Notes under the pieces: generated by a model
Told to the model about the DNA's origin: nothing
Seen by the model: the letters and a program-made list of their open reading frames with translations, nothing else
Databases searched by the model: none
From: Corynebacterium glyciniphilum AJ 3170
GTDB taxonomy: Bacteria > Actinomycetota > Actinomycetes > Mycobacteriales > Mycobacteriaceae
DNA length: 64,000 nt
Reading direction: 5' to 3'
Assembly: GCF_007673095.1 (NCBI RefSeq)
Contig: NZ_VDYZ01000001.1
Span: forward strand, 62,001 to 126,000
Made by a program: the position numbers and the translations under genes
In this document: positions 1 through 8,480 of the stretch, in pieces
How positions within the stretch are numbered: position 1 is the first letter of the stretch
Layout of the letters: each line of letters begins with the position of its first letter

Positions 1-339
1 TTTGAAGATGACGACGTCAGCTATGGGTATGCACAATGCGCCGGATTTAAGTTATCGATAAAACCTTCCTCGAATATATCTTTCGAGTGGGGCGTGACAG
101 GGGACATTGTTGGGTACTCGATGGTGGAAGATTGGAATAAGGGACAAGATCTAGATTCGGGATTTATCGATTTTGGCGAAAGGGCAGAAGAGCTGGGATG
201 CATTTCGTACGAGTCTTCGATCGGAGATAAGTACTTTGCTTTTTCTGTAGTATCCCCCCTGTCCTATATAAATGGATGCTCGAGTTCAAACTCTACTAAG
301 AATATATTTAAAAATGCTGTTGGGGGAGTGTTATTCTAA
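1..339 (+). CDS. 3' end of an unidentified AT-rich gene (truncated by window edge)
   Basis: An open frame runs from base 1 to a TAA at 337-339, so the gene enters from the left and only its last 112 codons are visible. The composition is clearly poorer in G+C than the rest of the window. The fragment is acidic and rich in Ser, Gly and aromatic residues, with no motif I recognise. Its stop overlaps the ATG of the next gene (TAATG), which suggests translational coupling. An internal GTG at 94 opens a shorter frame but has no reason to be the true start. Function unknown; base composition suggests recent acquisition. Confidence 0.55.
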   Translation, partial: FEDDDVSYGYAQCAGFKLSIKPSSNISFEWGVTGDIVGYSMVEDWNKGQDLDSGFIDFGERAEELGCISYESSIGDKYFAFSVVSPLSYINGCSSSNSTKNIFKNAVGGVLF

Positions 340-2021
340 TGAAGTTTAATGATGGAAGTCTACGTGATGTCGTGCGGTCAATTGTCGAGGCAGATCTCTC
401 GCTTCGTTCTGTGCGGAACAGCGGTCTTGCTGCCACTACATTCACAACCTCACCCGCACTCGGTGCAGTGGCTACGCAGTACTCTGCGTACCTGGGTGCG
501 CATCCTGGGTCTCTGACCGTTGCGACGCAGGCGGCAACCACAAACGTACAGTGGTTGCACGATTCGCTCGTACCGTTGATCGGAGCATTGACGGAACAGG
601 AGTACCTGTCAGTGGACACATTTACCGGGATGCTCAGTTACACGGACGCACCAGACAAGGAAGTCCACTTCGGGATGCCACCGCGACCGGAAGTTCCGGT
701 ACTCGACCTCGCCTACGTGCCGCCGGTAGCGGCAATCGAAGCCGCCACTCCGCTGAAAGCTCTCACCGCGATGTTCGCCGGAGATGACAGTGGAATAATT
801 GCCGCCTCCGAATCCTGGGCCTCCGCAAGCCGTCGTATGCTCCAGGCCTCGGAATCTCTCCAGAGCGCCGCGGCTCTTATCGCCGGTACCACCGAAGGTA
901 GTGCTTTCGCCATGGCGGAACAAGCGATATCGACCATAGCCAACCAATGCGCGACAGTTGCGGCTAACTCAACGGCAATGTCAACCTCCATGCTCCAACT
1001 GCCGCCCATCAGAGCGGCGGCACACGCCCAACTTATCGCCATGGAAGCCGAGCTGGCGGCCGAAACCACCGCAGCGGGTGCTGCCACCGGCGGGGCGGGT
1101 GCCGCTGCCATTGCAGCAAAATCCCAGGCCCAGGTCGCAGCATTCGTCGCCGGTTACCTGCAACCCGCGCTCGACACGGCACGTCCCCTGGTAACCAATC
1201 TGTCCGTTCCAGTGGTCAATCACACTGGCGGCGGGGCTCTGAACTCTGGAGGTGCTGCGACCATGGCTGCCCAGGAGTCCATCACCCAGGTCGCCGGTGG
1301 TGCCACAGCTCCCGGAGTCAGTCAGGCGGCGGCCCAGCCCAATACTGCAGCGCCACAGGCCGGACAAGTTGCTACGACTCCTGCCGGTGCCTCACAGGCA
1401 GCCCAGATCGGACAAGCGCCCGTGGGTCCGGCCGGCGGCACCCAGAATGTTCCTGGTGGAATGCGGGCGACCTCACCCGCCTCCACCACTGTGGCACAAC
1501 CGGCGACGAACGGTGTCGCCACCGGCCAGGGAGCCAATGCCCCTCGGTCAACGTCCACTAGCGTCGCATCGCCGGCGAACCCCCGGCCCATCGGCGGCGG
1601 CGTCACGCAACCCCTGCTCCCGCGAGGTGTCAGTATCACCGCGCCCGGCTCACCCTCGCCGGGCCACGCCACGGGCGGCGGTCCTCACCAAGGTGCGGGG
1701 CCAGGCACTTCCCACAATGGAGCCGGCGCACGAGGCAGCTCCCCCGGAGTTGGCGGGGCAGCACCCGCAGCAGGAAACAGCAGCAGTAATCACGGTCATC
1801 GTGCGGGCAGCGCCGGTACCGCACCTGTCGGTGCAGCCGGGCACAAGGGGACCAGAACGGGCCAAGGAAAAAGTGCTTCGACAGGTTCCCTGTTTGGTAG
1901 CGGGCAGGGTAGCCGGCCGAAGTCCCGTGGGACGAAGACAGGCAGCTCCCTGCTGGAGACCTATTTCCGCCGCCAGTTCCTGGGAGAGAAGAGGACAACA
2001 GTGAAAAAGGTTATCCGGTAG
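339..2021 (+). CDS. Ala/Gly/Pro-rich PPE/ESX-substrate-like protein
   Basis: This 560-residue protein has two parts. Residues 1-290 are Ala-rich and predicted helical, with a Trp at 160 inside a helix-like stretch and an LPP turn near 221, an arrangement like the WXG/PPE-type helical bundles of type VII secretion substrates. A YxxxD sequence occurs at 89-93. Residues 300-525 are a low-complexity Gly/Ala/Pro/Ser/Gln linker, and the last 35 residues are strongly basic. There is no Sec signal peptide or membrane segment. A GGGGGAG ribosome site lies 10 bases before the ATG, which overlaps the upstream stop. A type VII secretion link is inference from architecture; no ESX machinery gene is visible. 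It could instead be a surface or repeat protein of unrelated origin. Confidence 0.6.
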   Translation: MKFNDGSLRDVVRSIVEADLSLRSVRNSGLAATTFTTSPALGAVATQYSAYLGAHPGSLTVATQAATTNVQWLHDSLVPLIGALTEQEYLSVDTFTGMLSYTDAPDKEVHFGMPPRPEVPVLDLAYVPPVAAIEAATPLKALTAMFAGDDSGIIAASESWASASRRMLQASESLQSAAALIAGTTEGSAFAMAEQAISTIANQCATVAANSTAMSTSMLQLPPIRAAAHAQLIAMEAELAAETTAAGAATGGAGAAAIAAKSQAQVAAFVAGYLQPALDTARPLVTNLSVPVVNHTGGGALNSGGAATMAAQESITQVAGGATAPGVSQAAAQPNTAAPQAGQVATTPAGASQAAQIGQAPVGPAGGTQNVPGGMRATSPASTTVAQPATNGVATGQGANAPRSTSTSVASPANPRPIGGGVTQPLLPRGVSITAPGSPSPGHATGGGPHQGAGPGTSHNGAGARGSSPGVGGAAPAAGNSSSNHGHRAGSAGTAPVGAAGHKGTRTGQGKSASTGSLFGSGQGSRPKSRGTKTGSSLLETYFRRQFLGEKRTTVKKVIR

Positions 2022-2064
2022 CCCTGGGTTCAGTCGGGGCCGTCTGGCAGCCCCCTGTACAACG

Positions 2065-2103
2065 AGGGGCCCGAAGATCAGTGAATGATCTCCGGGCCCC
2101 TTT
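2065..2103. terminator. Bidirectional intrinsic terminator
   Basis: Arms of 16 bases (2065-2080 and 2086-2101) pair with one mismatch around a 5-base loop and are followed by TTT. The hairpin separates the convergent PPE-like gene and the siderophore-binding lipoprotein gene. Confidence 0.85.
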
Positions 2104-2140
2104 CTGTAGCGCGGGTAGTACTGCGCACTACAGAGTCGTT

Positions 2141-3172
2141 CTATTCCGCGTCGACCGCGTCCTCGCCGTCGACGATCTCGAGCTGGTCACGCAGCTGTTC
2201 GAGCAGCCACGCATTCGACAAGGACGACGGGATGTTCAGCGCAGCCATAATCGGCTTGTTGTCCTCGACCACGGCACCAGACTCCACCTGCGGCAGCTGG
2301 TCGTAGCCGGCGATAGCACGGATCTTGTCCATGCCCTCCGTGGCGTACATGCCCATGAAATTCGCCGCCAGGTCCGACACACGCTCGTAGGAGATCGGAG
2401 CCCGCCCGTTCTCGACCTTCAGGGTGCCGTCGGTGAACGATGCCGGCAGCGTCATTCCCAGTCGGGAGTAGAACTTGTTGGCGATATTATCTGCCCCTGC
2501 GATAGCGACGAACTGACCGCCGCGATCCTGCACGGTCAGAGCAGTCTTGCCCTCGAGACCGGGCAGTTCCTCGCGCACAGCAGCGAACGCCTCCTCATCG
2601 TCATCGATGACCTGCTGGGCCTCATCCTCGAGGCCGTAGATTTCCCCGAGGGCCTGCAGCTGCGGCTCCCAGTTCGCATCCTGGTCCATGCCGGGCAGCA
2701 CGTTCGTGACCTTGGACAGTTCGTTGTAGGTGTCCTCGTCGATGCGGTAGGTATCACCGACAACCAGGTCGGGGTCGTGGGAAGCGACCTCCTCGAGCGG
2801 AAAATCCTCCGACACCGGGATGCGTTCGACGCCCTCCAACTGCGGGTTCTTCCAGTCTGCGTCGGCGTCGTCGCCGCGTTCGACGATGACGTCGGGCGTG
2901 ATGCCGAGTGCCAGGAGATTGTCCACCGCGGTGCCGATGGCGACAACGGTCTCCGGGTTGGTGTTGTAGGTCGCCTCACCGTACATGTTCTCGATGGTGA
3001 CCTCGGACTCCTCGGCGCTGGCAGCGGCACTGTCGGAGGAGGTGTTGTTATCCGAGCCGTTGTCGGAGTCATCGGAGGAGCAGCCGGCGAGGACCAGGCC
3101 ACTGGCGAGGACGGTGGCGGTCAACGTCCGACGGACGGTTCGCATGGGGAAGCGACGGGCGGTATGCAGCAT
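2141..3172 (-). CDS. Iron-siderophore ABC transporter substrate-binding lipoprotein
   Basis: The 343-residue product begins with a lipoprotein signal peptide ending in an LAGC lipobox, then an acidic Ser/Asn/Asp linker, then a periplasmic-binding-protein type II (FepB/FhuD class) fold. The order of segments is typical of Fe3+-siderophore binding proteins: a PETVVAIG-like first strand, then DPDLVVGD, then a long linking helix. The start is taken at 3172 because AGGAGAGG lies 10 bases upstream; a further ATG at 3145 has no ribosome site and one at 3226 is too far out. It would be anchored to the outer face of the membrane and hand substrate to a permease not present here. Two inverted repeats in its promoter point to metal-dependent control. 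The exact ligand (ferric siderophore or heme) cannot be read from sequence. Confidence 0.85.
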   Translation of the reverse strand: MLHTARRFPMRTVRRTLTATVLASGLVLAGCSSDDSDNGSDNNTSSDSAAASAEESEVTIENMYGEATYNTNPETVVAIGTAVDNLLALGITPDVIVERGDDADADWKNPQLEGVERIPVSEDFPLEEVASHDPDLVVGDTYRIDEDTYNELSKVTNVLPGMDQDANWEPQLQALGEIYGLEDEAQQVIDDDEEAFAAVREELPGLEGKTALTVQDRGGQFVAIAGADNIANKFYSRLGMTLPASFTDGTLKVENGRAPISYERVSDLAANFMGMYATEGMDKIRAIAGYDQLPQVESGAVVEDNKPIMAALNIPSSLSNAWLLEQLRDQLEIVDGEDAVDAE

Positions 3173-3258
3173 GAAGGGGGTTCCTCTCCTGCCCGGCGAG
3201 GAGGGCGCGAGTACCGTGGTCGGCACTCTGCCGGGCTGTTGTTTCGGCGAAACGTAGA

Positions 3259-3277
3259 TAACCGTAGGCTACGGTTA
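3259..3277. promoter_or_regulatory. 19-bp palindromic operator candidate (iron-regulator type)
   Basis: TAACCGTAGGCTACGGTTA is a perfect palindrome apart from its central base. It has the length and symmetry of a DtxR box but matches the DtxR consensus at only about 10 of 19 positions. It sits 87 bases before the start of the siderophore-binding lipoprotein, in its promoter region. Confidence 0.5.
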
Positions 3278-3279
3278 CT

Positions 3280-3307
3280 TGTAGTAGGCCGTACCGAACC
3301 TACTACA
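3280..3307. promoter_or_regulatory. Second inverted repeat upstream of the siderophore-binding gene
   Basis: Nine-base arms TGTAGTAGG (3280-3288) and CCTACTACA (3299-3307) flank a 10-base spacer, immediately next to the 19-bp palindrome. Two adjacent dyads suggest either two regulators or cooperative binding by one. Confidence 0.45.
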
Positions 3308-3460
3308 GCTGAAACAGCCCAGACAAGAGCCCGACCGGGTATGTGTTACCCCCGTTCACACATGCAGCGACGTGTCGAGGGCGGCGTTCGCACCCACGCC
3401 GTGCAGGGGCCACAGAACCCTCGCGTAGGGCGGTTGTGCGTGGGGCAGCCGTAGCCGGCT

Positions 3461-4477
3461 CTACCTGCCTGCGAAGAACTCCCAGATGGCGCCGGGACCG
3501 TCGTAGCGGGCGCCACCGGTGTTGCCCCAACGTCCGGTCGCGGTGGGGAAGGAATGGCCGCTGTGGTCCACCGCGACGAGCCGGACACGAAACTCGCCGT
3601 CCCAGGTGGTGATTTCGGCGTCGCCGTCGCGTGTGGGCGAGGACGTGGCTTCGGCCGGGAGGCCGTTGCGCTGGGCGAACCACTCGGCACTGTCGTGGGC
3701 GGAACGGACCTCACCCCGGCTCTCCGCGAAGAAGCCCGAGCCGACGATGACCTCGCCGCCGTCGAAGGGGTTCATCGGGTCCTCGCGGCCCTGGATGAAG
3801 ATGGCGGGGACAGGCTCGCCAGAGTCTGTGCAGGCGTTGTTGTCGTCAGTGGGGACGTTCGCGTTCACCGAGGCGATGCCTGTGACCAGGTCCGGAGCTT
3901 CGTAGGCCAACCGTTGCACCATGTGCCCGCCACTGGAGAAACCGACCGCAAATGTCCTGGAGACGTCGACGGTGTCCGCGCCGAGATCATGGTGGATACG
4001 GTCGACGACGTGGCGCATCAGGCCGACATCGTCGAGGTCCTTCTCCTTCGCCGCCCACTCTCCTTCGGCGCGGCACTCATTCCAGTTGTTCTCGTGGCCG
4101 TCGATGTAGGCGATGACGAATCCGTGCTCGTCGGCCTCGCGTTCAAGATCTTCGCCGATACCGGAGCGGATACCGTCACCGGTGTCGCCGGTGCCGTGGA
4201 CGACCAGCACCACCGGCATCGATGTACGGTCGGTGTCGCCCCTGTCGGGGGTGTAGACGCCCCAGGTGCGTTCGATGTCGTTGACTGTGGTGGAGTGGCG
4301 TGTGTAGGCGCCGGAGGACATTGGGGACACGGTGTCGTTCCTTTCCACTGTGGCGGTGCTACTGCCACCTCCGGTGAGAGCATCCGGCATGCAGGCGGAG
4401 AGGGGGAGCGTCACCGCGAGAACGGTGCCGGCGATGACCACACGTTGACGGTCTCCTGCCCGCTGAATCCGTCCCAT
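3461..4477 (-). CDS. Lipoprotein esterase, PHB depolymerase/feruloyl esterase (LpqC-like) family
   Basis: This 338-residue product has an N-terminal signal peptide with lipobox LSAC (Cys 29) and an alpha/beta-hydrolase domain. The nucleophile elbow GFSSG places the catalytic Ser near 181. An Asp in GREDP near 233 and a His in DHSGHSFP near 308 complete a likely triad. HGTGDTG near 94 forms the oxyanion region. The fold and motifs match the polyhydroxybutyrate depolymerase/LpqC esterases, which cleave ester bonds outside the cell. It is probably anchored in the envelope. The neighbours do not indicate a substrate; the adjacent siderophore-binding gene raises the option of a siderophore esterase, which is only inference. 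Confidence 0.8.
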   Translation of the reverse strand: MGRIQRAGDRQRVVIAGTVLAVTLPLSACMPDALTGGGSSTATVERNDTVSPMSSGAYTRHSTTVNDIERTWGVYTPDRGDTDRTSMPVVLVVHGTGDTGDGIRSGIGEDLEREADEHGFVIAYIDGHENNWNECRAEGEWAAKEKDLDDVGLMRHVVDRIHHDLGADTVDVSRTFAVGFSSGGHMVQRLAYEAPDLVTGIASVNANVPTDDNNACTDSGEPVPAIFIQGREDPMNPFDGGEVIVGSGFFAESRGEVRSAHDSAEWFAQRNGLPAEATSSPTRDGDAEITTWDGEFRVRLVAVDHSGHSFPTATGRWGNTGGARYDGPGAIWEFFAGR

Positions 4478-4654
4478 CGTCTAGGTCCCGAAGAAGACGA
4501 CTCGGTCAAGGTCGGAGACGGTGCAGTGGGCAAGTACGCGGGTGATCATGGTGGTTTCCTGTCCTGGCGACGGTGGCGGTGGGCACCCTGTCCGACCACG
4601 ATACGACAGGGGGGCCGGAGCTGTCACCGGCCTCGTCGGCCGTCGCCGTACCGG

Positions 4655-5578
4655 TCATCCCTCCGGACGGTAGGCCACCTGCGCCACGGCGAGATCCTGC
4701 CAACCCATGCCGACCGTCTTGAAGAACCTCGGCCCGGGGGCGTCGACCGGTCCGTGGTTCACCAGGTCACTGAGAGCGTGCAGCGCATCGACGCTGACTG
4801 TCCCGTTGTCGACCGCGATACGTACATCACCGGCCTCGCGCAGGGCGGTGTCGACGTCCTCCACATAGACCGTCGATCGTGCCAACAGGGCATCGTCGGT
4901 CTCGCGGGCGTCGGGTTCGTGCGACCCCATCGCCACCACCAGTGCGCCGTCGCTGACCAGGGCACCGTCGAACAATGGCTTGCGGGCACTGGTGCAGCAG
5001 AGCACCAGATCGGCTGCGGGGATATTCTGTGTCGCATCCGTGCCGGCCCGGGCGGTGACACCGTCAGCGGCAAGGCGGTCCACCAACTGCGTGACCTTCT
5101 CCTCGCGACGTCCGAACACCGTGACCGAAGCGATGTCGCGCACAGCGGCGGTGGCATGGACGTGGTGGTAGGCCTGCGGCCCGGTACCGAAGAGAACGAC
5201 ATCGAGCGGTTTGTCCGCTGCCAGATGGCGGACGCCCAGAGCGGACAGGGCAGGAGTGCGGATCTCGGTAAGTGAACTTCCTTCCATCACCGCGGCCGGT
5301 TCCAGTGTCTCACCGTCGAAGAGGAGGTAGAGTCCCTGGATCTTCGGTAGCCCGGCGGCCGGGTTGGCCGGGGCGACCGAGGCGACCTTCACCCCGGCGG
5401 AGCCGTTGATCTCGGCGGGCATGAGGAGGAAACTCCCGCGATCGAGGGGGACGCTGCTGCGTGGCGGCGCCGTGGCGGCGTCGAACCCGTCGTACAGGGT
5501 CTGCTCGATCGCATCGACGGCCGCGGTCATCGGTACCCGTTCACGGACAGTGTCGGCGGAGATGAAGGGGATAGTCAT
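4655..5578 (-). CDS. Ornithine cyclodeaminase/mu-crystallin family reductase
   Basis: The 307-residue protein carries the family's N-terminal substrate domain, with a conserved GVK...ASV stretch near 66, and a Rossmann domain with GTGPQA near 134. Members include ornithine cyclodeaminase, ketimine reductase and delta1-pyrroline-2-carboxylate reductase. The start at 5578 is chosen because GAGGA lies 5 bases upstream; an ATG at 5590, right after the previous stop, has no ribosome site. It is the last gene of a coupled set with a D-amino-acid oxidoreductase and a BrnQ-type transporter. In that context reduction of a cyclic imine such as pyrroline-2-carboxylate is more likely than ornithine deamination, but this is inference. 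Confidence 0.82.
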   Translation of the reverse strand: MTIPFISADTVRERVPMTAAVDAIEQTLYDGFDAATAPPRSSVPLDRGSFLLMPAEINGSAGVKVASVAPANPAAGLPKIQGLYLLFDGETLEPAAVMEGSSLTEIRTPALSALGVRHLAADKPLDVVLFGTGPQAYHHVHATAAVRDIASVTVFGRREEKVTQLVDRLAADGVTARAGTDATQNIPAADLVLCCTSARKPLFDGALVSDGALVVAMGSHEPDARETDDALLARSTVYVEDVDTALREAGDVRIAVDNGTVSVDALHALSDLVNHGPVDAPGPRFFKTVGMGWQDLAVAQVAYRPEG

Positions 5579-5590
5579 GGTGGTCCTCAT

Positions 5591-6889
5591 TCAGAATCGG
5601 TTGGGAGACAGATCGGTGAGAGTGTCGGCAGAGGTTTCGCCCGAGGCTAGTTCGGCGATGAGCCGGCCGGTGGTGGGGCCGAGGCTGATCCCCAGCATCA
5701 CATGCCCCGTGGCGACGAGCACATCCGGGTGGCCGGCCAGTGGCCCGATCATCGGCACTCCGTCCGGGGTCGTGGGGCGTAGGCCTGTCCAGGGTGTCCT
5801 GGCATGCCCGGTGTCGTCGACGGCGGCCTGTTCGGCACGCTGGATCCAGTCAGTGAAGTACTCCCGCGCCCCGGAGAGGATTCCTCCGGCCCGCACCGGA
5901 TCGACCGTCTCGTCGATGCCTGAGAACCCCATCGTGCCTGCCAGTCGTACGCGGTCGTTGAGGGGGGTGATCGCGACCTTCGCCTCGGCGAGGTAGACGG
6001 GTTCACTCGGACCGTGGTCGACGACGGGGAGATCGTAGCCGTATCCCTTCCCCGCCTGGAGAGCGACCCGTTCTCCGATTCCAGAGAGGAGTTCATTGGT
6101 CCATGCCCCTGCGGCGACGACGACCTTGTCCGCCCGTAGCCGTTGTCCGCCAACCTGAACGGAAACCTCGACTCCGTTGTGGCCGCGACCCTGTGCTGCG
6201 GGACTTGTGACCAGGGCGGCGGACTCACCGAGCCGGAGTTCCACTCCGTCACGTTCGCACGCCGCGGCGAGTCCACGGACGAAGGATGCGGGGTCCACCG
6301 ACTGGTCGCCCTCGGACTGGATGCCGGCGACGACGGTATCCGAGAGTGACGGTGCGTGTTCGTTCAGTTCGCCGCGACTCATGTGGCGCCACGAGAACCC
6401 CGGGAGCTTCCCGTCCAACGTCTCGAGTTCGTGCACCCGCCCGTCGACTTTGTGCTGGTCGGTGAAGAGCATAGTCAGCGGGTCACGGTGGCGTTCGAAC
6501 TCCACACCGTCTGCGGCGAGGTCGTCGAACAGAGGTAGTGAACCTGCGCTGAGCCGGGCGAGGGTCTCCGCTCCGCGGTTGAACCTGGACTCTGTGCAGT
6601 GCTGCAGCATGCGCAGGAGAAAACCGAGGAAGTGGGGGTCGGCGGACGGGCTGATGTAGAGAGGGCTGTCCTTCTTCGTCATCCATTTCAGTGCCTGGGG
6701 GAGGACGCCCGGGGCAGGCACAGGCGTCGACATGCTGGGAATCAGCCAGCCGGCGTTGTGCCCGGATGCCCGGGCCGCGAGAGGCTCCGGGTCGATGACG
6801 GTGACGTCGAAACCGGTTTTCCTGAGGTAGTAGGCACTGGAAAGGCCGATGGAGCCGGCTCCGAGGACAACGGCGGTGCGGGAAGTCAT
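5591..6889 (-). CDS. FAD-dependent D-amino-acid dehydrogenase/oxidase (DadA family)
   Basis: A 432-residue flavoprotein with the N-terminal dinucleotide-binding motif GAGSIGLSSAYYL and a DAO-family C-terminal region containing WTGLRPTTPDGVPMIG and GHVMLGISLGP, typical of DadA. The family oxidises D-amino acids (or glycine or sarcosine) to imino or keto acids and passes electrons to quinone or oxygen. Its ATG overlaps the stop of the BrnQ gene by four bases (ATGA), and the reductase gene follows directly, so the three genes form one transcript. The likely role is removal of the D-enantiomer of a transported amino acid; the substrate is not determined. Confidence 0.82.
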   Translation of the reverse strand: MTSRTAVVLGAGSIGLSSAYYLRKTGFDVTVIDPEPLAARASGHNAGWLIPSMSTPVPAPGVLPQALKWMTKKDSPLYISPSADPHFLGFLLRMLQHCTESRFNRGAETLARLSAGSLPLFDDLAADGVEFERHRDPLTMLFTDQHKVDGRVHELETLDGKLPGFSWRHMSRGELNEHAPSLSDTVVAGIQSEGDQSVDPASFVRGLAAACERDGVELRLGESAALVTSPAAQGRGHNGVEVSVQVGGQRLRADKVVVAAGAWTNELLSGIGERVALQAGKGYGYDLPVVDHGPSEPVYLAEAKVAITPLNDRVRLAGTMGFSGIDETVDPVRAGGILSGAREYFTDWIQRAEQAAVDDTGHARTPWTGLRPTTPDGVPMIGPLAGHPDVLVATGHVMLGISLGPTTGRLIAELASGETSADTLTDLSPNRF

Positions 6890-8331
6890 GAAATCTTGGC
6901 CTTTCGTTCATTCGGGTCAATGTCAGAATCATTGTCAGGGTCTGTACCGGTGCCAGCGCCCGCCGGGTCTTCCGGGAACGCGTCGCGGTCGACCGGCAGG
7001 ATAGGGGAGTTCGTCGCCCGGGCCCATATGAGGCCGACGATGCCACCGATGACCGCAGGCAGAACCCAACCTGCGTTGTCGGTGAACAACGGGAGGAAGG
7101 AGAACCAGTCGTTGATCTGGTCGGTGAGGATTCCGGCGGTCTTGGCGGCGTCAAGCACGGCGACGAGCCCGGCACCGATGACAGCACCGACGTAGACAGG
7201 CCGTCGTCCCCCGAAGAAGCGGTCGAGCAACGTCAGCACGATGAGGGTCATTCCCAGCGGATAGAGCAGGAAGAGGATCGGCAGCGCGGTGTCGAGGACC
7301 GTCTGCAGCCCGAAGTTGGCGACCACCAGTCCCAGTCCGGCGTGAACGAGCACCCACTGCCGGTAGGTCAGCCAGGCGAAGCGGCGGGAGAAGTAGTCGG
7401 CCACGGAGGTGATGCAGGCGACATTGGTTGTCAGGCCGGTGAGGAGGACGACAGTGCCGATCATCGCGAGTCCCGGCGTGCCCAGCAGCGTGCGAGCCGA
7501 TTCCGCCAGGACGGTACCTCCGTTGTCGGGGCGGCCGATGGCGTCCACGCCGGAACCGCCGAGCCAGGCGGTGGAGATGTGCAGCAGCGCCAGCCCCACG
7601 GCGGTAATGACACCTGCCTTGAGGAAGACGGAGGCGGTGCCGGTGCGGGAGGTTACGCCCTGCAGATTGATCTGTTGGATGAAGACACCGGCGAACACCA
7701 GTGCAGCCAGGACATCCATGGTCAGATAGCCCTCGGTGAGGCCGAGTAGGAAGCCACCTTCGTCGTAGGGCGCGACAGGGTCGTGGAGGGAGCCCATCGG
7801 GGCGACCAGGGACCGGACGATGATGGTCACCAGCAGGACTGAGAACACCGGTGTGAGGAACTTCCCGATACGGTCGACGAGTTTGCCCGGGCTCAGTGCC
7901 AGGTAGATCGACACGGCGGTGAACAGCGCAGAGAAGATCAGCAGCACCCAGGCGCTCCCTGCCAGATCGGCGGGGAGATTCGGCTTCACCGTGATTTCGT
8001 GGACCACGGAGGTTGTGCGGGGGATGACGTACAACGGCCCGAGGGTCAGGAACAGGAGGAAGCAGAAGGCGGCGGCGAACCGTGGGGAGACTCTGCCGGC
8101 GAGTCGGAAGACGTCACCGCGGACAGCGGTCAGGGCGATGACGGCCAGCAGGACAAGTCCGACGCCGGTGATGAGGAAGCCACTCATGGGTTTCCACATC
8201 GTGTTTCCCGCGGCCTGGCCGACCATCGGGGCGAAGATGATGTTCCCGGCTCCTAGGAACATCGCGAAGAGCAGTAGTCCGAGAGCCAGGATTCTGAGTG
8301 GTGAGAGTTTCCGGTCACCTGTCTGCGGCAT
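6886..8331 (-). CDS. brnQ: Branched-chain amino acid:cation symporter, BrnQ/LIVCS family
   Basis: The product has about 12 hydrophobic segments and the family's opening sequence FAMFLGAGNIIFAP, plus GVFIQQINLQGV in the middle. These mark LIVCS transporters that bring Leu, Ile and Val in with Na+ or H+. The start at 8331 (481 residues) is preceded by AGGAAGGA; ATGs at 8367 and 8370 are possible and would only lengthen the N-terminus. The C-terminus is a hydrophilic acidic tail. The gene heads the DadA-like/cyclodeaminase operon and faces a PucR regulator across a 149-bp divergent promoter region, so the true substrate may be an amino acid other than the branched-chain ones. Confidence 0.87.
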   Translation of the reverse strand: MPQTGDRKLSPLRILALGLLLFAMFLGAGNIIFAPMVGQAAGNTMWKPMSGFLITGVGLVLLAVIALTAVRGDVFRLAGRVSPRFAAAFCFLLFLTLGPLYVIPRTTSVVHEITVKPNLPADLAGSAWVLLIFSALFTAVSIYLALSPGKLVDRIGKFLTPVFSVLLVTIIVRSLVAPMGSLHDPVAPYDEGGFLLGLTEGYLTMDVLAALVFAGVFIQQINLQGVTSRTGTASVFLKAGVITAVGLALLHISTAWLGGSGVDAIGRPDNGGTVLAESARTLLGTPGLAMIGTVVLLTGLTTNVACITSVADYFSRRFAWLTYRQWVLVHAGLGLVVANFGLQTVLDTALPILFLLYPLGMTLIVLTLLDRFFGGRRPVYVGAVIGAGLVAVLDAAKTAGILTDQINDWFSFLPLFTDNAGWVLPAVIGGIVGLIWARATNSPILPVDRDAFPEDPAGAGTGTDPDNDSDIDPNERKAKIS

Positions 8332-8480
8332 GACGACGGGGTCCTTCCTGGGGTGTGTGGTGTGCATCATTGAAGCAGTCACCCTGTGATCCACGCTTCG
8401 TGCAACTCGCTGAAGTATTCTGGAGTCAATTGGAGGTTCGCACAAAGATCCGGGTCGGGCGGTAAGTGAGGTGAGCGGTC

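Noticed and set aside
3259..3277. Canonical DtxR box
   Set aside because: Only about 10 of 19 positions match the consensus, so I list it as an unassigned palindrome.
2081..3454. 457-codon plus-strand open frame
   Set aside because: It is antisense to the siderophore-binding lipoprotein and its promoter; composition is that of a GC-rich shadow frame.
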